DNA from: DATLGB01 sp037724045 | GTDB lineage: Bacteria; Actinomycetota; Thermoleophilia; Solirubrobacterales; Solirubrobacteraceae | DNA length: 24,483 nt | Assembly (NCBI GenBank): GCA_037724045.1 | Contig: JBBJOW010000059.1 | Span: 1-24,483 of the forward strand | Direction of reading: 5' to 3' | Shown: piece after piece, positions 15,737 through 22,178 of the stretch | How positions within the stretch are numbered: the first letter of the stretch is position 1 | How the letters are laid out: the number at the start of each line of letters is the position of its first letter | Notes under the pieces: model-generated | What the model was told of the DNA's origin: nothing | Database searches by the model: none | Seen by the model: only the letters and a program-made list of their open reading frames with translations | Translations under genes and position numbers: made by a program

Positions 15737-17296
15737 TCACGCCGGGTCGGGAATGGTGAAGGAGAACGTGCTTCCCTGACCCTCGAAGCCGTCGACCCAG
15801 ATCCGCCCGCCGTGACGCTCGACGATGCGCTGGCAGATCGCCAGGCCGATACCTGTCCCCGGGAACTCCTCCTCGACGTGCAGGCGCTGGAACATGCCGA
15901 ACACCTTCGACGCGAAGCGCGGGTCGACGCCGATGCCGTTGTCGCGGACGTCGATCCGCCATCCCGCCGTCAGTCGTGCGGCGCTGACCTCGACGATCGG
16001 CGCCCGGTCGGCGGGGCAGAACTTGATCGCGTTGGAGACGAGGTTGAGCAGCACCTGCCCGATGCGCGGCTCATCCGCCACCAACCTGGGCAGCGGACCG
16101 TGGTGGACCTTGGCGCCGCGTTCGCCGATCTGTGCGGCGAGGTCCGCGCGCACCCGGTCGAGCACCTCCGCGAGCTCGAAGGCGGTCGCCCCGGAATCGA
16201 CACGTCCGGCGCGCGCGAAGGCGAGCAGGTCGTCGATCATGCGCTGCATCCGGTCCGTGCCGGCGGTGATGAAGCCGATCATCTTGTCCGCTTCGGGGTC
16301 GAGCCGGCCCTCGTAGCGGCGTCCGAGCATGGTCGTGAGGGAGCTGATCGTCCGCAACGGGGCGGCGAGATCGTGCGAGGCGACGTAGGCGAACTGCTCG
16401 ATCTCGGCGTTGGAGCGCGCGAGCTCCCGGGCCAGCGCGGCCTGGCGCTCGACGCGCTCGTGCATCCAGGCCACCAGCCGGTGTGCCCCGACCGCCAGTG
16501 TGAGCGCGCCGACGAGCACGCCGATGGTCCCTGCCTCCCACGTCGGCACCATCGCCGCCCGCGCGCACACCGCGAAGGCTCCCGCGGTGACGAACGAGAT
16601 CAGGATGCCGGCCCAGGGCCGGGCCAGCGCGCCGACGACGGCGACCGGTCCCAGAAAGAGCATGAGAAACGCCGCGGGGACGAGGTCGAGCGCCAGGCTC
16701 AGCCCGGCGCCGACGGCCAGCAGCAGGTAGGAGCCCGCGTAGGCGAGCCGGCGGGTTCGCGGGCTCGCGTCGCCGAGAACGGCTTCGAGCGCGCGCTGCT
16801 CGGACGTCGGCGCGGCTGGGCGCGGCGGAGGAGTCGGTGCCGCGCGGGCCGGCGGCGGTGGCGGCACGGCGACGGCGCGCTTACGCGCGGGTCGGACCCC
16901 CGCGCGGCGCGCGCGTGCGACATCGCGGACCGCTTCGGCCAGGTCGGCGAGCGGCGAGCTCTTCTCGACGTAGCGGTCCGCGCCCAGCTCGAGAGCGGTT
17001 GCGCCGAGCACGTCGCTGAGAAACCCCGAGAAGATGACGATGCCGGCCTCGGGCGCGCAGTCGGCGATCCGCGGGATGGCCTCGAGGCCGTCCATTCGCG
17101 GCATGGAGAGATCGCACACGACGACGTCGGGCTGAAGGTCCTCGATGTGCGGCAGCCCGTCGACGGGATCGTCGGCTTCTCCCACAACGGTCAGGCCGTC
17201 CTCGTCGCAGAGCGCCTGGCGCACCCGATGGCGCAGCTCGCGCGTGTCGTCGAGCAGGAACACGCGCACCGTGTCCACCTCTGCGGCTGCGGTCAC
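15737..17296 (-). CDS. hybrid sensor: receiver domain, membrane domain, histidine kinase
   Basis: The 519-residue protein has an unusual order. Residues 8-125 are a complete receiver domain, with acidic pair Asp16-Asp17, phospho-acceptor Asp62 (VVVCDLSMPRMDG), Ser90 and Lys112. A Pro/Ala-rich linker (about 130-165) follows, then four hydrophobic helices at about 184-285. A short coiled coil leads to a HisKA domain with His308 in FAYVASHDLAAPLRTI. The ATPase domain has the N box NLVSNAIKF, G1 DNGIGVD, and G2 GTGIGLAICQRIVERHGG. All catalytic residues are present. The kinase core is of the phytochrome-like type. The start GTG 17296 overlaps the preceding stop (GTGA). Since the receiver is N-terminal to the membrane part it should be cytoplasmic. 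No separate response regulator is adjacent. Confidence 0.9.
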   Translation of the reverse strand: MTAAAEVDTVRVFLLDDTRELRHRVRQALCDEDGLTVVGEADDPVDGLPHIEDLQPDVVVCDLSMPRMDGLEAIPRIADCAPEAGIVIFSGFLSDVLGATALELGADRYVEKSSPLADLAEAVRDVARARRAGVRPARKRAVAVPPPPPARAAPTPPPRPAAPTSEQRALEAVLGDASPRTRRLAYAGSYLLLAVGAGLSLALDLVPAAFLMLFLGPVAVVGALARPWAGILISFVTAGAFAVCARAAMVPTWEAGTIGVLVGALTLAVGAHRLVAWMHERVERQAALARELARSNAEIEQFAYVASHDLAAPLRTISSLTTMLGRRYEGRLDPEADKMIGFITAGTDRMQRMIDDLLAFARAGRVDSGATAFELAEVLDRVRADLAAQIGERGAKVHHGPLPRLVADEPRIGQVLLNLVSNAIKFCPADRAPIVEVSAARLTAGWRIDVRDNGIGVDPRFASKVFGMFQRLHVEEEFPGTGIGLAICQRIVERHGGRIWVDGFEGQGSTFSFTIPDPA

Positions 17297-17625
17297 TTCG
17301 CTCCGGTCTGGAGGGAGACGTCCGCAGCGGTCCGGCGGCGCAGGTCCCCCGAACGCAGTTTCTCACCCTCGTCGGTGCCGAGGAGGTCGCTGATCAGCGC
17401 TTGCGAGCGCCGCAGGGTGTCCTCGATGGCGCGGCGCGTGTCCTTGTCGTCGCCGTTGTCGAGCGCCATCACGGCGCAGGTGAAGAAGATCGGCGAGGTC
17501 GCCGTCGCCAGCTTGTTCGTGCCGAGCTGCTGCGTCGCGCGCAGGCCCAAGAAGATGATCCAGCTGATGCCGAAGTAGGCCGCGGCAGCGACGGTGTTGG
17601 CGACGGTGATGATCTGCCAGGTCAT
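17293..17625 (-). CDS. small membrane protein with kinase-associated C-terminus
   Basis: The 110-residue product has an N-terminal hydrophobic region (WQIITVANTVAAAAYFGISWIIFLGL) and a second short one around SPIFFTCAVMAL, then a soluble helical part with DDKDTRRAIEDTLRRSQALISDLLG and SGDLRRRTAADV. Both halves resemble parts of longer actinobacterial sensor proteins, in which roughly a hundred residues (more membrane helices and a linker) separate them. Here they are fused almost directly, so this may be an internally shortened relative. That reading is from memory and is uncertain. AAAGGG lies 9 bases before ATG 17625, inside a hairpin. The TGA overlaps the start of the kinase gene, so it is very likely a partner or modulator of that kinase. 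Confidence 0.68.
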   Translation of the reverse strand: MTWQIITVANTVAAAAYFGISWIIFLGLRATQQLGTNKLATATSPIFFTCAVMALDNGDDKDTRRAIEDTLRRSQALISDLLGTDEGEKLRSGDLRRRTAADVSLQTGAK

Positions 17626-17632
17626 TGGCGGC

Positions 17633-17660
17633 GACCCTTTCCAGGGACGGAGAAGGGGTC
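17633..17660 (-). promoter_or_regulatory. 5' leader hairpin covering the ribosome site
   Basis: On the minus strand GACCCCTT (17660-17653) pairs with AAAGGGTC (17640-17633) at 7 of 8 positions, with a 12-base loop. The right arm contains AAAGGG, the ribosome site for ATG 17625. The hairpin could limit translation of the operon, or terminate the aldehyde dehydrogenase mRNA, whose stop is 27 bases upstream. There is no U-run after it. Confidence 0.4.
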
Positions 17661-17686
17661 ATCCGTGCTTTCGGCAGTCCGGCCCC

Positions 17687-19141
17687 CTAGGTAAACAGAT
17701 TCACCATGATGTGCTTGACCTGCGTGTAGTCCTCAAGGGAGTACATGGACAGGTCCTTGCCGTAGCCGGACTCCTTGTAGCCGCCGTGGGGCATCTCCGC
17801 CGCGAGCGGGATGTGGTCGTTGATCCACACGCAACCGAAGGAGATGGCGTTGGCGACGCGCATGGCGCGGCCGATGTCGCGCGTCCACACCGACGAGGCG
17901 AGCCCGTAGCGCGTGCCGTTGGCCCAGGCGATCGCCTCGGCCTCGTCGGAGAACGGCTGCACGGTGATCACCGGGCCGAAGATCTCGTTCTGGATCATCT
18001 CGTCCTCCTGCCGCAGGCCGGCGACGACCGTCGGCTCCACGAAGAACCCGTCGTCGAGGCCCGTGCCGCGGCCGCCGCCGGTGACGATCTCGGCGTGCTC
18101 GGGGCGCCGCTCGAGGAAGCCCTCGACGCGCTCGCGCTGCTGGCTGGAGTTGACCGGCCCGAGCGTGGTCAGCTCGGCGAGCGTGTCGCCCATGACGAGC
18201 TCGCGCGCCTGCGCCGACAGGCCGCTGACGACGTCGTCGTAGACACGCTTGGAGGCGAGCACGCGCGTCGCGGCTGTGCAGTCCTGGCCCGAGTTGTAGT
18301 AGCCGGTGCCGGCGATCGTCTCCATCGCGAGCTCCATGTCGGCATCGTCGAAGATGACCACCGGCGCCTTGCCGCCCAGCTCGAGGTGCACGCGCTTGAG
18401 GCTGTCGGCGGCCTCCCGCGCGATCCATTTGCCGGTGCCGGGCGAGCCCGTCAGCGAGACCATGTCGACCTCGGGGTGGGTGACCAGATGCGAGCCGGCC
18501 GGGCGGCCGTGGCCCGTGATCACGTTCAGGACGCCGGGCGGCAGCAGGTCGGCGGCGAGCTCGGCGAGCTTGACCGTCGTCACCGGCGTGGACTCGGCGG
18601 GCTTGAGGACGACGGTGTTGCCGGTCGCAAGCGCCGGCCCGATCTTCCAGATCGCCATCATCATCGGGTAGTTCCAGGGCGTGATCTGGGCGACGACGCC
18701 GTGCGGCTCGCGGCGGACAAACGACGTGTGGTCGGCGACGTACTCCATGGCCGCCTTGCCTTCGAGCAGGCGTCCGGCGCCGGCGAAGAAGCGCAGCTGG
18801 TCGGCCATGGGGCCGATCTCGTCGCCGAGCACCGCCGCCAATGGCTTGCCGGCATCCTGGGCCTCGAGGCGCGCGAGCTCCTCGCCGTGCTCCTCGATGC
18901 GATCGGCGAGCTTGAGCAGCGCGTGGGCGCGCTCGCCGGGCGTTGTGGCGGCCCAGCCCGCGGCGGCCGCTCGCGCGGCTGCCACCGCGCGGTCGACGTC
19001 GGGCTCGGCGGACAGCGGCGCGTGGGCGATCTCCGCTCCGGTCGCGGGGTTCACGATGGCCTCGGTCTCGCCCGTCGCGGCGTCCGCCCACTGGCCGTCG
19101 ATGAAATTCTGCATTGCCTTCGAGGAGTGGAGTGACGCCAT
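17687..19141 (-). CDS. patD: gamma-aminobutyraldehyde dehydrogenase-type aldehyde dehydrogenase
   Basis: The 484-residue NAD(P)-dependent enzyme has general base Glu254 in LELGGKAPVV and catalytic Cys288 in SGQDCTAATRV, 34 residues apart as usual. Other landmarks are TPWNYPMMMAIWKIGPALATGN, KPAESTPVT, SLTGSPGTGKWI, NEIFGPVITVQPF and the end MPHGGYKESGYGKDLSMYSLEDYTQVKHIM. That C-terminus and the region around Cys match E. coli PatD closely in recall, which oxidises 4-aminobutanal to GABA in putrescine breakdown. Start ATG 19141 is chosen because TACGGT stands 6 bases before it; ATG 19114 (475 residues) would match the E. coli length and has GAAGG upstream. The open frame continues far 5' only as a shadow. 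The aminotransferase on the same strand upstream could supply its substrate. Confidence 0.85.
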   Translation of the reverse strand: MASLHSSKAMQNFIDGQWADAATGETEAIVNPATGAEIAHAPLSAEPDVDRAVAAARAAAAGWAATTPGERAHALLKLADRIEEHGEELARLEAQDAGKPLAAVLGDEIGPMADQLRFFAGAGRLLEGKAAMEYVADHTSFVRREPHGVVAQITPWNYPMMMAIWKIGPALATGNTVVLKPAESTPVTTVKLAELAADLLPPGVLNVITGHGRPAGSHLVTHPEVDMVSLTGSPGTGKWIAREAADSLKRVHLELGGKAPVVIFDDADMELAMETIAGTGYYNSGQDCTAATRVLASKRVYDDVVSGLSAQARELVMGDTLAELTTLGPVNSSQQRERVEGFLERRPEHAEIVTGGGRGTGLDDGFFVEPTVVAGLRQEDEMIQNEIFGPVITVQPFSDEAEAIAWANGTRYGLASSVWTRDIGRAMRVANAISFGCVWINDHIPLAAEMPHGGYKESGYGKDLSMYSLEDYTQVKHIMVNLFT

Positions 19142-19147
19142 CTCAGG

Positions 19148-19153
19148 ACCGTA
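19148..19153 (-). promoter_or_regulatory. candidate -10 box (TACGGT) for the aldehyde dehydrogenase
   Basis: On the minus strand TACGGT is followed by 6 bases and then ATG 19141, the geometry of a leaderless start. There is no ribosome site between. This placement is why the 484-residue start was preferred over the internal ATG. Confidence 0.42.
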
Positions 19154-19216
19154 CACCCGTCCGCCTGGCGAGACGGATCTCAACTTTCGGCCGCCCCCGC
19201 CGTTTGTAGGAGCATG

Positions 19217-19657
19217 ATGATCAAACGCACCATCGTCGCCATCGCTGCGACGGCCGCGCTGGCAGCGCCGACGTTCGCCCTGGCCGCCAAGCCCGACAAC
19301 CCGGGCAAGGGCCAGGACAAGGCCCAGTCGCCCGCTCCGGAAGCCAAGCAGAAGGCACACGGCACGTTCTGTCAGGCCGAGAGCAAGAAGCACGTCAAGG
19401 GCGAGAAGGGCACGCCCTTCAGCCGCTGCGTCAACGCCTTGGCAAAGGCCGACAAGGGCGCTTCTTCCAAGGAGGCCTGCAAGGGCCTGAGCAAGAAGCA
19501 CGTCAAGGGCGAGAAGGGCACGCCCTACAGCCGCTGCATCGTCGCCGCGGCGCAGGCCGGCAAGGACGACACCGAGCCGACCCCGACCCCGACGGCGACT
19601 CCGACCGAGACTCCCGGCCCGACTGGTCCGACCGGCCCGACTGGCCCCACCCCGTAG
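19217..19657 (+). CDS. secreted protein with duplicated Cys-containing Lys-rich repeat and Gly-Pro-Thr tail
   Basis: The 146-residue product begins with a clear signal peptide (IKRTIVAIAATAALAAPTFALA, cleavage near residue 23). The mature part has a basic stretch, then two copies of SKKHVKGEKGTP[FY]SRC, 36 codons apart, each preceded by another Cys (FCQAE and ACKGL). Four cysteines in all could form two disulfides, one per unit. The last 30 residues are low complexity: TPTPTATPTETPG followed by GPT repeats, a collagen-like or wall-spanning tail. AGGAG (19208-19212) is 4 bases before ATG 19217, so this start is preferred over ATG 19214. The function is unknown. It sits, in opposite direction, between the aldehyde dehydrogenase and the aminotransferase, and ends in a strong terminator. 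Confidence 0.8.
   Translation: MIKRTIVAIAATAALAAPTFALAAKPDNPGKGQDKAQSPAPEAKQKAHGTFCQAESKKHVKGEKGTPFSRCVNALAKADKGASSKEACKGLSKKHVKGEKGTPYSRCIVAAAQAGKDDTEPTPTPTATPTETPGPTGPTGPTGPTP
19381..19537 (+). repeat. direct repeat of 49 bases inside the secreted protein gene
   Basis: Positions 19381-19429 and 19489-19537 match at 48 of 49 bases, the single change being T19419 to A19527 (Phe to Tyr). The period is 108 bases, exactly 36 codons. Synonymous sites are unchanged, so the duplication is recent or kept identical by recombination. Confidence 0.9.
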
Positions 19658-19665
19658 GTGACCTC

Positions 19666-19696
19666 GAGGGACGGCGCTCCTCGAGCGCCGTCCCTC
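19666..19696. terminator. bidirectional terminator hairpin
   Basis: GAGGGACGGCGCTC (19666-19679) and its exact complement (19683-19696) form a perfect 14-base stem with a 3-base loop. It lies 8 bases after the stop of the secreted protein and overlaps the TGA (19697-19695) of the convergent aminotransferase. There is no T-run on either side, as is common for terminators in GC-rich actinobacteria. Confidence 0.75.
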
Positions 19697-20930
19697 AGGC
19701 GGCCGTTTCGAGCGCGACGCTCAGTGCGTCGGCGATCAGGTCGAAGTGCTCGGGGGTGGCCGTGAGGGGCGGCGAGACGGCAACGCCCGCGGCGAGCGGG
19801 CGGACGAGCACGCCGGCGCGGCGTGCGCCCAGCGCGATCTTCGCCGGCGCGACCCCCGGCTCCAGCGCGACGGCGCCCAGCGTGCCGGTGCCGCCGCGCA
19901 CCTCGGCCACCCCGGGCAGGCCCTCCAGCCGGCGCAGCGCCGCGTGCAGCTCGCCCTCGAGCTCCTGTCCCCGCGTCATCAGGCCATCGTTCTCGAGGAT
20001 GTCGAGGTTGGCCAGCGCGGCGGCGCAGACCGTCGCATGGCCGGCGTAGGTGGCGCCGTGACGGAAGACCGGTGCGCCCGGCTCGCTCCAGAAGGGCTCG
20101 GCGACCCGGCCCGTGACCATCAGCCCGCCCAGCGGCAGGTAGCCGCTGGTGACACCCTTCGCGAAGGTGATGAGGTCGGGCTCCACGTCCCAGCGCTCGA
20201 TCCCGAACCAGGACCCGAGACGGCCGAAGCCGCAGATCACGGCGTCGCAGACGAAGAGGATCCCGTGCTCGCGGCACAGGGCGGCGACGCCTTCGATGTA
20301 TCCGTCGGCCGGGGGGTAGACGCCGCCCGCGCCGATGACCGGCTCGACGAAGACGGCCGCGACGCGGTCGGGCCCGGTGCGCTCGACGTGTTCGCGCAGC
20401 GCGTCGAGCGAGTCGTGGTCCACGACCGCGATGTCACTCACGAGCGGTCCCCAGCTCGACCGGTTGGCCTCGATCCCGGCCAGCGAGGTGCCGAAGCCGT
20501 GGGTGCCGTGGTACCCATTGGAGCGCACCACGAGGTGCTGGCGCTCGGGCGCTCCGGTCTCGATGAAGTAGCGGCGCACGAGCTTGGCGGCGGTGTCGAT
20601 GGCGTCTCCGCCGCCGGAGCCGAGGAAGACGCGCGCATCGGGCATGGGCGCGTGCGCGGCCAGACGTGCGGTGAGCTCGGCGGCGGGCCTGTTGGTGAAG
20701 TCACCGAAGGCCGAGTAGGCCTCCAGCACGCCCATCTGCTCGGCAACCGCAGCCGCGATCTCGGGCCGGCCGTGGCCGACGTTGCAGTACCAGAGGCTCG
20801 CGGTCGCATCCAGATAGCGGTTGCCGTCGGAGTCCTCGACCCAGACGTCGTCGCCGCGCGCGAGCTCGAGCTCGGCGCCGCGCACGGTGCCCATGTCGGC
20901 GAAGGGGTGCCAGAACCGGGTGTCGGCCAT
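19695..20930 (-). CDS. class III aminotransferase, putrescine/omega-amino type
   Basis: The 411-residue PLP enzyme shows WHPFADM near the start, DATASLWYCNVGHGRPEIAAA, the FLGSGGGDAIDTAAKLVRRYF segment, NGYHGTHGFGTSLAG, FVEPVIGAGGVYPP, CDAVICGFGRLGSWFG and the PLP lysine Lys258 in LITFAKGVTSGYLPLGG. These are landmarks of class III omega-aminotransferases such as SpuC or beta-alanine:pyruvate types. The length is a little short (usually 430-460) because of a compact N-terminus. A putrescine or similar diamine substrate is inferred from the nearby PatD-like and PotD-like genes; sequence alone does not fix it. ATG 20930 follows AGGA at 8 bases, better than ATG 20939 or the longer frame. It diverges from the lipoprotein gene with 23 bases between starts. 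Confidence 0.87.
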   Translation of the reverse strand: MADTRFWHPFADMGTVRGAELELARGDDVWVEDSDGNRYLDATASLWYCNVGHGRPEIAAAVAEQMGVLEAYSAFGDFTNRPAAELTARLAAHAPMPDARVFLGSGGGDAIDTAAKLVRRYFIETGAPERQHLVVRSNGYHGTHGFGTSLAGIEANRSSWGPLVSDIAVVDHDSLDALREHVERTGPDRVAAVFVEPVIGAGGVYPPADGYIEGVAALCREHGILFVCDAVICGFGRLGSWFGIERWDVEPDLITFAKGVTSGYLPLGGLMVTGRVAEPFWSEPGAPVFRHGATYAGHATVCAAALANLDILENDGLMTRGQELEGELHAALRRLEGLPGVAEVRGGTGTLGAVALEPGVAPAKIALGARRAGVLVRPLAAGVAVSPPLTATPEHFDLIADALSVALETAA

Positions 20931-20953
20931 GGCAAGCATCCTGACATAGGGTG

Positions 20954-22120
20954 ATGCGGGCTTTGCCGCGGGCCCTGTCGATGTGCGCACTCCTCGTCGC
21001 CGCCGTGCTCGTCGGCTGTGGCGGGGGCGACGACCAACCCGGTCCGCTCATCACCCCGCCACCGGGCGTGCGGCAGGCCGAGTCGCTGGGTCCGCTGGAG
21101 GGCAAGCTGCGCCTGCTCGCCCTGCCGGGCTATGCGCCGGCGGCCGCGACCGCCGCACTGGGCTGCGACGTCGAGGTGGACACGGCGCGCAGCGCCGACG
21201 AGATCGTCCGCCGCATGTCGGCCGGTGGCTACGACGGTGCGCTCGGGTACGGCGACGCGACGGTGCGACTGATCGCCGCCGGGGTGATCGCGCCGGTCAA
21301 TACGGAGCTCGTCCCCAGCTACGCCGACGTGTTCGACGGGCTCAAGGAGCAGCCGTTCAACTCCATCGGCGGTCAGATGTTCGCCTTGCCGGTGGGCCGG
21401 GCCGCGAACCTGCTGCTGTGGCGGCGCAACGCCGTCCCCGGCACGCTGTTCAGCCTCGGCGCCGTGCTCGACCCGCCGCAGGTGGCGGCGCTCGGCGAGC
21501 GGATCAGCGTCCCCGACGATCCGGCGAGCATCGCCGAGGCCGCCCTGTGGGTCGCGCGCCAGCGCCCGGACCTCGAGATCGAAGACCCCTACGAGCTCGA
21601 CCGGCGCCAGTTCAACGCGGTACTGGCGATCCTGCGCCTGCAGGAGCCCTACGTGACCAGGTACTGGTCTGATCCGGCGACGGTGATCGGCGCCTTCCGC
21701 TCGGGCGAGGCGACGGTCGCGATCGCCCGTCAGGCCGCCGTCGCCGCGCTCGAGGCGCGGCCCGGGCCCGGCGGCCCGGTCGCCGCGACCCGCCCGCGCG
21801 AAGGGGTGATCGGCGAGTCCCCCGCCTGGATGGTCGCCGCGGACGCCGCCCATCCCAACTGCATGTACGCCTGGATGAACAAGGCGCTCGACCCGGCCGT
21901 CAACGCCGATATCGCTGTCGCCACGGAGATCGCCCCGGCGACCGAGCTCGCCTGCGAGTCAGTTCCCGAACACTGCGAGGCGTTCCGCGCCGACGACGAC
22001 GGCTACTACGGGCGGGTGTTGTTTCGCACCACACCCTCCGCGGACTGCGGCGATGAGCGCGGACGGGTGTGCACCGACTGGGAGGACTGGGTGAGGGCCT
22101 GGAATGAACTGAGGAAGTAG
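20954..22120 (+). CDS. PotD-like polyamine-binding lipoprotein
   Basis: The 388-residue protein has a lipoprotein signal peptide (MRALPRALSMCALLVAAVLVGC, lipobox LVGC, Cys22). The mature part is a type 2 solute-binding protein. NTELVPSYADVFDGLKEQPFNSIGGQMFALPVGRAANLLLW, PDDPASIAEAALWVA and HPNCMYAWMNKALDP resemble actinobacterial spermidine/putrescine (PotD/PotF) binding proteins, as does the CEAFRADDDGYYGRVLF region and the ending DWVRAWNELRK. It should capture a polyamine or similar cation outside the membrane and hand it to an ABC permease, but no permease or ATPase is present here. Cys pairs near the C-terminus may form disulfides. ATG 20954 is chosen over GTG 20951 by the signal peptide. 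The start region is shared with the divergent aminotransferase. Confidence 0.82.
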   Translation: MRALPRALSMCALLVAAVLVGCGGGDDQPGPLITPPPGVRQAESLGPLEGKLRLLALPGYAPAAATAALGCDVEVDTARSADEIVRRMSAGGYDGALGYGDATVRLIAAGVIAPVNTELVPSYADVFDGLKEQPFNSIGGQMFALPVGRAANLLLWRRNAVPGTLFSLGAVLDPPQVAALGERISVPDDPASIAEAALWVARQRPDLEIEDPYELDRRQFNAVLAILRLQEPYVTRYWSDPATVIGAFRSGEATVAIARQAAVAALEARPGPGGPVAATRPREGVIGESPAWMVAADAAHPNCMYAWMNKALDPAVNADIAVATEIAPATELACESVPEHCEAFRADDDGYYGRVLFRTTPSADCGDERGRVCTDWEDWVRAWNELRK

Positions 22121-22165
22121 CCGTTTCGTCCTTCGGTGCTCTCGAGTTCGCACCTACGGACGACG

Positions 22166-22171
22166 TAAGCT
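22166..22171 (+). promoter_or_regulatory. candidate -10 box (TAAGCT) for leaderless ilvB
   Basis: TAAGCT is followed by exactly 7 bases to ATG 22179. There is no ribosome site. The 58-base gap upstream contains no leader peptide or attenuator of the kind found in enteric ilv operons. Confidence 0.45.
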
Positions 22172-22178
22172 GCACTGG

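Noticed and set aside
15340..15740. GTG 15740 (GTGA overlap with the kinase stop) as start of the gene after the kinase
   Set aside because: That frame reads Arg/Ser-rich shadow sequence, while the hydrophobic, family-like frame is a different one starting at GTG 15699.
15443..17578. 711-residue plus-strand open frame
   Set aside because: It is antisense to the kinase operon, with Arg/Asp/His-rich low-complexity translation and no recognisable motif.
17594..19135. 513-residue plus-strand open frame
   Set aside because: It is antisense to the aldehyde dehydrogenase, whose catalytic motifs are all present.
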